Virus record (IMG/VR): IMGVR_UViG_3300028920_000101
Span: 1-47,658 of that record
Strand: one strand, 5' to 3'
Length of the DNA stretch: 47,658 bases
Source of the DNA: a virus
In this document: positions 23,786-30,899 of the stretch, in pieces
Position numbering within the stretch: the stretch's first letter is position 1
How the letters are laid out: every line of letters begins with the position of its first letter
Program-made: the position numbers and the translations under genes
The notes under the pieces: generated by a model
Databases searched by the model: none
Told to the model about the DNA's origin: nothing
Seen by the model: the letters and a program-made list of their open reading frames with translations, nothing else

Positions 23786-24481
23786 ATGACGACGCTCAAA
23801 AACATCGCCAGTGACTGCGCGGACATCTCCGACTGGATCGTTTGGACCGACGATCTTGGCGACCCAGTGGACATGGAGAGCTATCACGGCGAGTACGACT
23901 ACGACATCCGCGTGTGCAATCGCGACGCACTGTGTGCTCGGCTCGATGAGGTGGACACTGGCGATGACTATCGCATTATCGACGTCTGCCAGCCCGGTCA
24001 CTACCGCAGCACAGAGGTCCTCATCGTACGCCCCGGCTCCGACTGCGCCCGCGAGCTCGAACGGGCCATGGTGGCGCTCGAGACCTACCCTCTGTTGGAC
24101 GACGACTTGCACTCACAACGCGAGTCCGAAGCCGCGGCGGACGACTGGACGCGCATGTCATGGCAGGAGCGCATCGCCATCCTCGCAGAAGCGGACCTAC
24201 CCATACTGGCCGCGCGGCGCGACTCACCCCACGAGGCTCTCGGATACCACTGTGACCACGAGGGGGTGCATTGGCACCGCGAGCACGGGTATCGCTACGT
24301 CGCCGTTGCCGCGGACGACGCGACGGACTCGCACGCGGCGACGTACGTGGGGCGCGCACTGGATTTGGCCGGCTTTGACGCGGGCACCCGTTACGAGTTG
24401 TGGGCGGTTTGGGCGTGCGACGACGGCTCCGCTCGTCTCAGCTATCACCGTGGCCGACTCTGCTACACCGCTACGGCGTGA
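23786..24481 (+). CDS. Hypothetical protein, ribozyme cassette 1
   Basis: 231 residues from the ATG at 23786 (MTTLKNIASDCADISDW), with AAAGGGAAC upstream. It is acidic, rich in Asp, Tyr, Trp and Cys. A segment GYHCDHEGVHWHREHGYRY near residue 152 is His-rich, and the C-terminal part is strand-rich. The opening MTTLKNIASD resembles MKTLRDITFD of the 25124 gene, so the two may be related. No known family is recognised. Confidence 0.66.
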   Translation: MTTLKNIASDCADISDWIVWTDDLGDPVDMESYHGEYDYDIRVCNRDALCARLDEVDTGDDYRIIDVCQPGHYRSTEVLIVRPGSDCARELERAMVALETYPLLDDDLHSQRESEAAADDWTRMSWQERIAILAEADLPILAARRDSPHEALGYHCDHEGVHWHREHGYRYVAVAADDATDSHAATYVGRALDLAGFDAGTRYELWAVWACDDGSARLSYHRGRLCYTATA

Positions 24482-24505
24482 CCGCTGTGCAACGCCGATA
24501 GAATA

Positions 24506-24562
24506 GCCCGCTGACGAGCCTCTTGGCCGAGGCGAAACGCCCCCCCCCCGGGGCGTCCGGGC
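24506..24562 (+). ncRNA. Hammerhead ribozyme 2 (type I)
   Basis: Core CTGACGA (24511-24517) and GAAA (24534-24537). Stem II is GCCTC/GAGGC with loop TTGGCC; its second pair is C-G where ribozyme 1 has U-A. Stem III is CGCCCC/GGGGCG closed by six C. Stem I is GCCCG/CGGGC, with the core-proximal pair changed from A-U to G-C. The predicted cut is after C24557, 30 nt before the next ATG. Confidence 0.94.
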
Positions 24563-24587
24563 AGCCAACAACCGAGGAGGCGATCAC

Positions 24588-25043
24588 ATGGCCAAGTACC
24601 AAATCACCCATTCCTGCGGGCACACCGAGACGCACGGGATCGGCGGCACCAACACCCGCGGTCAGCGCGAGAGCAAGGCCGCATGGCTCGCGACGCGTGT
24701 CTGCGGCGAGTGCTATCGGGCAGAGAGAGACGCCGCGCGGGCAACAAAATCGGCAGAGAGCGCGAGCGCTAACGCCGTCGGCGGGATGCCCACGCTCACT
24801 GGCACACCCAAGCAGATCGCTTGGGCCGAGACGCTACGGGCCGAGGTGGCCGCGAAATTGCTCCCGTTGCGTGCTCAGATAGCCGAGCGGGCGGATGGCA
24901 ACCCGCGTGTTGCGCGGGCGATGGTGGCCGCGATCGACGGCGTGATGGCGCACACCGATGCCAAGTGGTGGATTGATCAGCGCAACGTCACCTACAACCG
25001 CGCATGGATCCAAGCGCAGATCGCGGACATAGCGACAGAGTGA
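24588..25043 (+). CDS. Hypothetical zinc-binding-like protein, ribozyme cassette 2
   Basis: 151 residues from the ATG at 24588 (MAKYQITHSCGHTETHG), with GAGGAGGCG upstream. An N-terminal HSCGHTE...H and a later CGECYRAE pair (residues 8-45) look like a zinc knuckle. The middle is Ala/Thr-rich, with TGTPKQIAWAETLRAEV, a motif seen in several phage and plasmid hypothetical proteins. The C-terminus includes AKWWIDQRN. Function is not known. Its TGA abuts ribozyme 3. Confidence 0.66.
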   Translation: MAKYQITHSCGHTETHGIGGTNTRGQRESKAAWLATRVCGECYRAERDAARATKSAESASANAVGGMPTLTGTPKQIAWAETLRAEVAAKLLPLRAQIAERADGNPRVARAMVAAIDGVMAHTDAKWWIDQRNVTYNRAWIQAQIADIATE

Positions 25044-25096
25044 GCCGTCTGACGAGTCCTGTGGCGAGGACGAAAGCCCCCCCTGGGGCTCACGGT
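25044..25096 (+). ncRNA. Hammerhead ribozyme 3 (type I)
   Basis: Core CTGACGA (25049-25055) and GAAA (25072-25075). Stem II is GTCCT/AGGAC with loop GTGGCG. Stem III is GCCCC/GGGGC with loop CCCT; its basal pair is G-C where the other copies have C-G. Stem I is GCCGT/ACGGT. The predicted cut is after C25091 (CUC triplet), 32 nt before the next ATG. The compensatory changes in all three stems support a functional fold. Confidence 0.93.
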
Positions 25097-25123
25097 AGCC
25101 AAAACGCACGAAAGGGACCGACC

Positions 25124-25504
25124 ATGAAGACGCTCAGGGACATCACGTTTGACTACATCCACGTGTACTGCGATCTGACTGCTGAGGACGAGAGCCAAGC
25201 CCAGCATGAGCTGTTGGCCGAGCTCGGCAGCTTCGCGCGGTCTCTGCGTAATGAGGGGCACGATGGCGATGCTCTCGTGACCTATGCCATGGTCGAAGAG
25301 GACCGCTTGCCGGCACTTGCTGCGCATATCCGCGCAATCCATGGCGGTGGCGATGACATAGTCTATCTGTACAGTGGCGGTGAGGCCTGCAATTTCCGCG
25401 TTGTCCGACACCCCGGGCTCACTGCCGGATATCCTCTCGTGGACATGGACGAGCTGGCCGACATGTACGACACGGACGACACGGACGAGCGCGCGAATTG
25501 CTGA
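25124..25504 (+). CDS. Hypothetical acidic protein, ribozyme cassette 3
   Basis: 126 residues from the ATG at 25124 (MKTLRDITFDYIHVYCD), with AAAGGGACC upstream. It is acidic with a C-terminal run of Asp (MYDTDDTDER). It is possibly a short relative of the 23786 product by its N-terminus. No known motif is seen. Confidence 0.64.
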   Translation: MKTLRDITFDYIHVYCDLTAEDESQAQHELLAELGSFARSLRNEGHDGDALVTYAMVEEDRLPALAAHIRAIHGGGDDIVYLYSGGEACNFRVVRHPGLTAGYPLVDMDELADMYDTDDTDERANC

Positions 25505-25507
25505 GAC

Positions 25508-25557
25508 GCCCACTGATGAGTCCGTGAAGGACGAAACGCCCCCCGGGGCGTCTGGGC
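25508..25557 (+). ncRNA. Hammerhead ribozyme 4 (type I)
   Basis: Core CTGATGA (25513-25519) and GAAA (25533-25536). Stem II is GTCC/GGAC with loop GTGAA, close to the classic viroid and satellite RNA hammerhead. Stem III is CGCCC/GGGCG with a short C/G loop. Stem I is GCCCA/TGGGC. The predicted cut is after C25552, 32 nt before the next ATG. Confidence 0.94.
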
Positions 25558-25584
25558 AGCCAACAACGCACGAAAGGGAACGAC

Positions 25585-25941
<357 letters not shown>

Positions 25942-26004
25942 CCCAGACCGGGAGCGCAGAAGTCACTTTCGTTCTCATGCCAATGCGCATCTAGTAGACA
26001 CCAC

Positions 26005-26026
26005 ACACTCTCGCACAGGAGTACAC
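26005..26026. repeat. Conserved 22-nt 5' leader, copy 1 (copy 2 at 26501-26522)
   Basis: The 22 bases beginning ACACTCTCGCAC and ending GGAGTACAC are identical before the 26030 and 26524 genes and contain the AGGAG Shine-Dalgarno. They show that two unrelated genes share one leader, as the ribozyme cassettes do. Confidence 0.85.
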
Positions 26027-26029
26027 GCA

Positions 26030-26476
26030 ATGCCACGACGCACGACACACAACCGAATCCGCGAAGCTCTCGTAAACGGCACCGAGATGAGAGTCCGCGG
26101 TGTAAACATGTACACCGGAGAACGAGGCGACCGATACCGCGTAACCGCGCAAGGCGAACTCTATCTGTGGGGCAACTTGGTAGCCCATTTGCGGCCGACA
26201 TACTGCATTGTGAGTACGTGCGGCTATAACACCGAAACCACGCGCCAAGCGATCAATACGGCACTGGGAGCCTACGGCGAAAGGGTCGGGGTCACGATGC
26301 CGGTCGTGTCTGTGTGTGAGGGGTCGCTCAATTGCGGCGATGTTCTGTGGGACGGGCGGGAAGCAACGTGTACTACGACCACGTGCACGATTACTGTCGG
26401 ACCGGTGACGATGCAGTTCGCACTGCGAAGCAAGAATGGACGCCGCAAGGCAAGGAGTGCGGGCGAGACCCCCTAG
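26030..26476 (+). CDS. Hypothetical protein with the shared leader
   Basis: 148 residues from the ATG at 26030 (MPRRTTHNRIREALVNG), chosen for the AGGAG in the 22-nt leader. The segment ELYLWGNLVAHL recalls phage-encoded small proteins that start from a conserved N-terminal half. The rest is Thr/Cys-rich, with a basic C-terminus. Function is unknown. Confidence 0.65.
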   Translation: MPRRTTHNRIREALVNGTEMRVRGVNMYTGERGDRYRVTAQGELYLWGNLVAHLRPTYCIVSTCGYNTETTRQAINTALGAYGERVGVTMPVVSVCEGSLNCGDVLWDGREATCTTTTCTITVGPVTMQFALRSKNGRRKARSAGETP

Positions 26477-26523
26477 CCTCGACAGGCACCGCGCGCCATT
26501 ACACTCTCGCACAGGAGTACACA

Positions 26524-26796
26524 GTGCTACAAGCGATCACAACGAAGTACCTCGGGCCCACAAATCACCGCGGCTCGCGCATCGTGGCGCGGGCCTACGC
26601 GCGCAGGATCACGGTCGCCTGGGACCATGCTCTGGACGTCGAAGAAAACCACACCCGCGCGGCAATGACTCTGGTGCTCGAACTCGGATGGGGCCCTGCT
26701 AACCACTGGGTCGGCGGATCACTCCCCGATGGCACGGGCTACGCTTTTTGCCGCCTACCGCGCGGCGACCGGAGACTCCCCCCCGAAACCGAGTAG
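26524..26796 (+). CDS. Small conserved phage-type hypothetical protein
   Basis: 90 residues from a GTG at 26524, directly after the shared leader with AGGAG. It begins MLQAITTKYLGPTNHRGSR; this opening and the later segments AWDHALDVEENHTRAAMTL and WVGGSLPDG form a pattern common in small proteins of phages and proteobacteria. The biochemical role of that group is not known to me. Confidence 0.7.
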   Translation: MLQAITTKYLGPTNHRGSRIVARAYARRITVAWDHALDVEENHTRAAMTLVLELGWGPANHWVGGSLPDGTGYAFCRLPRGDRRLPPETE

Positions 26797-26839
26797 CCAC
26801 GCATCGCGCAACGCGGTATGGATACACACACACTCAGAG

Positions 26840-26872
26840 GGAACGCACATGACACAGACAATCGCACAGCAG
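26840..26872. repeat. 33-bp direct repeat covering leader and N-terminus (second copy 27261-27293)
   Basis: GGAACGCAC-ATG and the next seven codons (for TQTIAQQ) are identical at 26840-26872 and 27261-27293. The 27697 gene has only the leader part. It indicates recent duplication or recombination between cassettes. Confidence 0.85.
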
Positions 26873-27160
26873 ATCAGCAGGCTTTTCGGGGACGACGGCC
26901 AGCGTTTCGAGGCCGACGACGGACGCGACATCGGCGACGTTTGCGAGGAGAAGAGCGCCCGCACAGACCGCGAGCGACGCGGTTATGCTGGCTGCGCGAC
27001 CCGCTACGAGTTCGAGGACGGATCGGCGATCGTGACGCGTGACGGCGGGTGGGACATCGGGATACCTCACTGCGCCGCTTGCTATTGTTGGGAGGGAGCG
27101 GACCACGGGAGGCACGTCCCGCAGTGCATCTATTCCCCGGATTGCGAAATTGAGTTCTAA
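26849..27160 (+). CDS. Hypothetical Cys-containing protein, paralogue of the 27270 gene
   Basis: 103 residues from the ATG at 26849 (MTQTIAQQISRLFGDDG), with AGAGGGAAC upstream. The C-terminus has CAACYCWEG and CIYSPDCEIEF, which may bind a metal. The 27270 protein keeps the same first eight residues and then jumps to a version of this C-terminal segment, so one derives from the other by deletion or recombination. Function is unknown. Confidence 0.65.
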   Translation: MTQTIAQQISRLFGDDGQRFEADDGRDIGDVCEEKSARTDRERRGYAGCATRYEFEDGSAIVTRDGGWDIGIPHCAACYCWEGADHGRHVPQCIYSPDCEIEF

Positions 27161-27165
27161 CACGC

Positions 27166-27256
27166 ACGTTCCCCGCACACGCGGGGTTGAGCCGAATACC
27201 TCTTCGGTCACCTGCCAGAACGACCTCACGTTCCCCGCACACGCGGGGTTGCACAG
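27166..27256 (+). CRISPR. Mini CRISPR array: two type I-E-like repeats, one 33-nt spacer
   Basis: Repeat 1 (27166-27194, 29 nt) has the CCCCGC-ACAC-GCGGGG hairpin and ends in the 8-nt handle TTGAGCCG. Repeat 2 (27228-27256) matches its first 24 bases and then diverges, as terminal repeats often do. The spacer is 27195-27227. Length, hairpin and handle closely follow type I-E repeats processed by Cas6e. No cas gene is in the window, so host Cas proteins would be needed. The array fits exactly between two genes. With only two repeats, chance or another hairpin role cannot be excluded. Confidence 0.72.
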
Positions 27257-27269
27257 AAAGGGAACGCAC

Positions 27270-27671
27270 ATGACACAGACAATCGCACAGCAGGAAGGCG
27301 CGGACCGCGAGAAGCACGCCTCGACTTGCATCTATTGCCCGGATTGCGAAGTCGAGCTTCGTCCTGAAACCGACGAGCCATGCCCTTGCTGCAATCGGTG
27401 CAGCGCTTGCGCGCCGCGCAACCACGTGATCGCGGTCGGCTGGACAGACCGGTGCGACGCGTGCTTTCTGTCCACCGGCCGCCAATGGGTGATATTGAGT
27501 CGAGACGGCTCGTCGTACGTCTACATGATCGACACTGTGGAGCAAATAGACAGAGCGCGAGAGGACATGCGGGAGCTAGGCGTTGAGTCGGCGCCGGCCT
27601 GCGTCGGCGACCCGCTGACCCCGGACGGCGATCATTACGAGACCGGCCGCATGCTCTGGGCTGACAAGTAG
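27270..27671 (+). CDS. Hypothetical zinc-finger-like protein
   Basis: 133 residues from the ATG at 27270 (MTQTIAQQEGADREKHA), with AAAGGGAAC upstream; longer frames run through the CRISPR repeats. The N-terminal half has CIYCPDC, CPCC, CSAC and CDAC motifs (residues ~20-70), suggesting two or more zinc sites. The C-terminal half is mixed alpha/beta. It is a partial paralogue of the 26849 product. Confidence 0.66.
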   Translation: MTQTIAQQEGADREKHASTCIYCPDCEVELRPETDEPCPCCNRCSACAPRNHVIAVGWTDRCDACFLSTGRQWVILSRDGSSYVYMIDTVEQIDRAREDMRELGVESAPACVGDPLTPDGDHYETGRMLWADK

Positions 27672-27696
27672 GACCACAACCGAGAAGGGAACGCAC

Positions 27697-28341
27697 ATGA
27701 CCACGCACGATGACACCTCAAGGCATGTCCGAAAACTGTTCGAGCAAGGGAAGAAGCTCAGCGATATCGCCGAGATACTCGGATTGGAGATCGATGACGA
27801 CACTCTGATCGACGCGGGCTGGCGTGGCGACGATGGCAACGCCGAGGTAGCCTTCCCCTACGCCGACTCCGCCCAAGAGGCCGCCAACGAGTACGTGGCT
27901 GACGGGGCATGGGGTGACGGGAATGGGCTCAGCACTGTCGCGGTCGACGTCATTGTCTGGCGCCCGGCGTGGCGCATCGTGGACGGCGAGCTCGTAGCCG
28001 TGCGGCTCGATGAGCAGAAACTGCTCGGAAAGCAGGCGCCCGACGAACCGCCGTGCGACGGCGCCCGTGACGGCGAGCACGATTTCCAGGGCGCGGTGCA
28101 TGGGCTGCGCGGGGGGGCCTCGGTGCACGTCACGACGGTGTGCATGCTGTGCGGGTGCCGCCGCGAGAGCTGGAGCGCCTGCAACGTCGTCGAGACGCAG
28201 CATGATTTTGACGGGGTGAGATATACGCCGCGCCACGACTTTGACGCGGTCCTGGAGTACCACCGCGTGAACGGTATCCCCGATAATCTGGACCCAGAGT
28301 CCGCGCTAGGCCAAGCGCTCGCGGCCGACGACGACCACTGA
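27697..28341 (+). CDS. Hypothetical acidic protein with a Cys pair
   Basis: 214 residues, starting MTTHDDTSRHVRKLFEQ, with GAAGGGAAC upstream. An N-terminal helical part (ILGLEIDDDTLID) is followed by strand-rich sequence. Near residue 149 CMLCGCRRE forms a zinc-knuckle-like pair, with nearby His residues (HDF twice). No family is recognised. It ends the accessory cassette group. Confidence 0.65.
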   Translation: MTTHDDTSRHVRKLFEQGKKLSDIAEILGLEIDDDTLIDAGWRGDDGNAEVAFPYADSAQEAANEYVADGAWGDGNGLSTVAVDVIVWRPAWRIVDGELVAVRLDEQKLLGKQAPDEPPCDGARDGEHDFQGAVHGLRGGASVHVTTVCMLCGCRRESWSACNVVETQHDFDGVRYTPRHDFDAVLEYHRVNGIPDNLDPESALGQALAADDDH

Positions 28342-28346
28342 CCCTC

Positions 28347-28374
28347 TTGTCTGCCCCCCGAGATCGTGTATGCT
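28347..28374 (+). promoter_or_regulatory. Candidate sigma-70 promoter
   Basis: TTGTCT (28347-28352) and TATGCT (28369-28374) are separated by 16 bases, about 28 bases before the 28402 ATG, in a short intergenic gap. Plausible but not strong. Confidence 0.4.
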
Positions 28375-28401
28375 GCCATCGATAGGCGCACAGGGGGGGG
28401 C

Positions 28402-28674
28402 ATGTCCAATCAGATCACACTCACTCTCGATCCGACGTACGAACTCTGGGCGCGCAATCGGTGCACGTGTCTGCCCTGCTGTGGGGCGCTGGTCGACATG
28501 GTGCGCCGGCTCGCCCGAGAGGAGAGCGAGCGCCGCGGCGCACGGATACGGATCGACGTCGAGAGCCTCGCGCGTGGTGGCGGCAACGCATCTCCGCTGC
28601 TACAGACGCTGCTCGGCGAGATATTCACGGGCCGTCCCGTGATATCGAGCGCGTGTCAGACGAGGTGCGAATGA
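28402..28674 (+). CDS. Hypothetical small Cys-containing protein
   Basis: 90 residues from the ATG at 28402 (MSNQITLTLDPTYELWA), preceded by AGGGGGGGG. CTCLPCC (about 18-24) may bind a metal; an arginine-rich helix follows. The stop overlaps the next start (ATGA). No known family. Confidence 0.63.
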   Translation: MSNQITLTLDPTYELWARNRCTCLPCCGALVDMVRRLAREESERRGARIRIDVESLARGGGNASPLLQTLLGEIFTGRPVISSACQTRCE

Positions 28675-28886
28675 CTGCCCGGCCGGTCACGCTCGACGAG
28701 ATCAACGGCGCATGCGTCACTGAGCTGACTCTGCGGCTCGCGACAATGCCCGGCCGCACGCGCGACCGAGTGTTGCTCGAGGGGCTCAGTCTCGCCCATC
28801 CCGTGCGCGGACCGCTGCGTGTCCACACGCGCGTGTGCAAAATCAACGACAAATACATGGCTGAGCTGGTAGTGGTCGCAGAGTGA
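28671..28886 (+). CDS. Hypothetical small protein
   Basis: 71 residues, starting MTARPVTLDEINGACVT, ATGA-linked to the previous gene. It is mixed alpha/beta with a strand-rich C-terminus (YMAELVVVAE). It is the last plus-strand gene before the convergent minus-strand group. Confidence 0.6.
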   Translation: MTARPVTLDEINGACVTELTLRLATMPGRTRDRVLLEGLSLAHPVRGPLRVHTRVCKINDKYMAELVVVAE

Positions 28887-28890
28887 GTAT

Positions 28891-28916
28891 CGGCGGGCGC
28901 CGCACAACGCCCGCCG
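28891..28916. terminator. Convergent hairpin between gene groups
   Basis: A 9-bp perfect stem, CGGCGGGCG with CGCCCGCCG and loop of 8, lies directly after the last plus gene and faces the minus-strand group. It lacks a U-tract on either side. It is a likely terminator or RNA end-protection element for both directions. Confidence 0.5.
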
Positions 28917-28973
28917 AAGTCACTCAAAGGCTAGGTGCCAAACGAGAAGGGATTGCCCTGCTTTCAGTATGCC

Positions 28974-29195
28974 TCAGTCTGCGAGCCGATCCAAGAACTT
29001 TTCGATTTGTTTTCGCCGAGCAAGCCGACTCGGCACGTCGTCCCCCCCAGGCTGGGCCAGGAGCCATCGACAATGCGCTTGTAGGGTCACAATCCGATGC
29101 CGGGCGCGGCGTAGCTCGGTTTCGAGCTGTGACTTCTGTCGCCGTGGGTCGGGTAGCGAGCGGCCGCGCCCGGCTGGATTGCTGATGCGAGGCAT
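28974..29195 (-). CDS. Hypothetical basic helical protein
   Basis: 73 residues, starting MPRISNPAGRGRSLPDP. It is strongly basic; the second half is a helix (LETELRRARHRIVTLQAH). The start overlaps the preceding stop (TGATG) but has a weak Shine-Dalgarno. It is the last gene of the minus-strand recombination group. Function is unknown. Confidence 0.52.
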   Translation of the reverse strand: MPRISNPAGRGRSLPDPRRQKSQLETELRRARHRIVTLQAHCRWLLAQPGGDDVPSRLARRKQIEKFLDRLAD

Positions 29196-29428
29196 CAGGC
29201 AGGGCTGTTAGCGTCTGGCATTGGCTCTGGCCGGGGTTCGGGGGCGAGAGCCTCTAGGTCTGCCATCAGCGCCGCTGCCTGCGCCTCGCGCAACAGTGAG
29301 ATTGCTTTGTGCAACGCCCATCCGTCCGGTAGCTCTGCGCATAACACGCGAGCACAGCGTTTGATGGCGCCAGAGATCCTCACGTCTGAGACAAATAGCT
29401 GCTGTTGCATCGGTTGTTCGGTGGTCAA
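29195..29428 (-). CDS. Hypothetical helical protein, TTG start
   Basis: 77 residues from a TTG at 29428, chosen because AAGGAG lies six bases upstream and the codon overlaps the previous TGA (TTGA). An ATG six codons in is the alternative. It is helical with a Pro/Glu-rich tail. Nothing specific is recognised. Confidence 0.52.
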   Translation of the reverse strand: MTTEQPMQQQLFVSDVRISGAIKRCARVLCAELPDGWALHKAISLLREAQAAALMADLEALAPEPRPEPMPDANSPA

Positions 29429-29766
29429 TTTCCGCTCCTTGGCGCGTTGATCAGCAGGGCGAGCTCGCAATCCAACGCATGGCTATCGGCTGGCCCCCGT
29501 CTACAGAGAGGACAGAAGGATTTCCATTGCTCAGTGGTGTCCCGGCCCTCGCCCTGGATCGTCCTCATGACTCGCTGCGCGCGTCGCCACTGCTCGCGTA
29601 CAGAGCTGAGCTGCTCAGTCAGACGGAGCTCGACCTCGTGCTGGCCTCGGATCGCCGCGCGGAGTTGATTGCACTCCATTCGGCACTCGGCGAGCTCCGC
29701 TTGCGCCGCACGGGCCGCCTCCTCGGCGGCGGCCACCCGGGATTCGTGGGTCCTAGCGTCGCTCAT
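29425..29766 (-). CDS. Coiled-coil protein with a C-terminal Cys pair
   Basis: 113 residues, starting MSDARTHESRVAAAEEA. The first ~70 residues form an Ala/Glu/Arg coiled coil. FCPLCRRGPADSHALDC near residue 84 has a CxxC and a distal Cys/His, resembling a small zinc knuckle of the type in phage proteins near recombination genes. The start overlaps the RusA-like stop. Confidence 0.6.
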   Translation of the reverse strand: MSDARTHESRVAAAEEAARAAQAELAECRMECNQLRAAIRGQHEVELRLTEQLSSVREQWRRAQRVMRTIQGEGRDTTEQWKSFCPLCRRGPADSHALDCELALLINAPRSGN

Positions 29767-30292
29767 GCGTCAATGACTCCCACACTCCCGAGATTGAGTC
29801 AATGAGTAGTCGCACGCTACTATCCGTTCTACGCGGATGTTTTCCCGCTGTCGTCCATATCACCCAGTACATGCCCTGGATGTGGTCGTGCGGCGCGTAA
29901 AGCTTGGCCGCCTCCCCCACGCACACCTGCTTGTCGTCATGCCACCAGCGCAACAATGCATCCTGCGTGGACTTGACCAGATTGTCCCAGTCTGGCCGCC
30001 CCACATGGGGGATGACGGGGCGCGCCTTGTCGCGCTGACGACGCAATCGCAGCGGCCGAGGAAACAAAAACAACATCCGCACGCGCATGGGTCCGTCGAG
30101 GCGCCCGCCGAGGGGCATTGCCTGGTTGGCCACCCGCGATCGCCACTCGTCGGCTTGGCCATCGTCGTAGATGTGCCCGCGCTTGATTTTGCGCCCGTCC
30201 CGACTGCGGCCCCACCGCGTGCCTGCCCGTCCTCGCGGCTGCGCAACCGGGAGTCCCGATACGAACCCGGCGCCGACGGGCTCCCAGATCAG
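29753..30292 (-). CDS. RusA-like Holliday junction resolvase
   Basis: About 179 residues when read from a CTG at 30292 that overlaps the previous TGA. The frame stays open to an ATG at 30439, but that would overlap the next gene by 151 bases, so the true start is unsettled. The core matches RusA: an early QPRGRAG basic motif, HVGRPDWDNLVKSTQDAL with Asp101 and Asp103, and Asp119/120 later. RusA dimers cut four-way junctions, which fits the exonuclease and annealing genes nearby. Confidence 0.8.
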   Translation of the reverse strand: MIWEPVGAGFVSGLPVAQPRGRAGTRWGRSRDGRKIKRGHIYDDGQADEWRSRVANQAMPLGGRLDGPMRVRMLFLFPRPLRLRRQRDKARPVIPHVGRPDWDNLVKSTQDALLRWWHDDKQVCVGEAAKLYAPHDHIQGMYWVIWTTAGKHPRRTDSSVRLLIDSISGVWESLTHERR

Positions 30293-30783
30293 CGCTCCAG
30301 GATAGCCCCCACCAGCTCCTGTGGGTCCCCCGTCGGAAGCTGCAGACTCTCGCGCGCGGCGCGCTCTCGCATCCACTGCTCTTTGGTCCTCGCTTTCGTC
30401 GGAGGGCAATCCTCCCAGCACTGGGCCAACTTTTCCCATCGATTACCGTCCTCTAGGGGCGCCGGGCCTTCGGTACTCGGAGCCGTGGCGCGGGTCGGCG
30501 TGACACGCCCCATGCGCGCCAGAACCATCGCACGCAACTGCCCCGCGAAGGGAAATGCGTCCGGATACGCCGTAATGACGGGGCCGGCTGGCTCCAACAC
30601 GCGATCCACGACGTCGCGCGGGAGACCGCCGAGAGCGGCAACGTACGAGTCCATCAGCGCCGGCCGCAGCTCGTAGCGGTAGGTTCGTGCGAGGTGAGCA
30701 ATCACAGCTCGAAGCCCAGTCTCGTATTGCGTCGGCGCGAACAAGCCGCCCTGCGTCCCTGGCTGCTGTCTGTGCTTTGGCAT
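30289..30783 (-). CDS. Hypothetical replication/recombination-group protein
   Basis: 164 residues, starting MPKHRQQPGTQGGLFAP. The segment YRYELRPALMDSYVAALGG, then LPRDVVDRVL, resembles helical domains of phage helicase-loader or replication-associated proteins, but the match is weak. Its C-terminus is charged. It is the first gene of the minus-strand group and its stop overlaps the RusA-like gene. Confidence 0.58.
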   Translation of the reverse strand: MPKHRQQPGTQGGLFAPTQYETGLRAVIAHLARTYRYELRPALMDSYVAALGGLPRDVVDRVLEPAGPVITAYPDAFPFAGQLRAMVLARMGRVTPTRATAPSTEGPAPLEDGNRWEKLAQCWEDCPPTKARTKEQWMRERAARESLQLPTGDPQELVGAILER

Positions 30784-30899
30784 GCGGCAACGGTACTATC
30801 ACTGAGTACTCCAGCCAAGCCTTTTGTTACTCCCTGAGTTGACTAGTGTGCGTTTGTATCGGATGGTAGTGTGGCCGTGGGCTCGACAGGAGCCACCCA
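30784..30899. promoter_or_regulatory. Divergent control region
   Basis: This 116-base gap lies between the minus-strand RusA group and the plus-strand exonuclease gene. It holds a perfect GAGTACTC palindrome (30804-30811) and TTGACT at 30839-30844. Promoters in both directions are expected, with the palindrome as a possible operator, but no complete -35/-10 pair is convincing. Confidence 0.42.

Noticed and set aside
26477-26523. Fifth hammerhead before the 26524 gene
   Set aside because: No CUGANGA or GAAA core is present; the gap holds only the shared leader.
27039-27269. N-terminal extension of the 27270 gene through the CRISPR repeats
   Set aside because: It would translate both repeats and the spacer; the ATG at 27270 has a good Shine-Dalgarno and a paralogous N-terminus.
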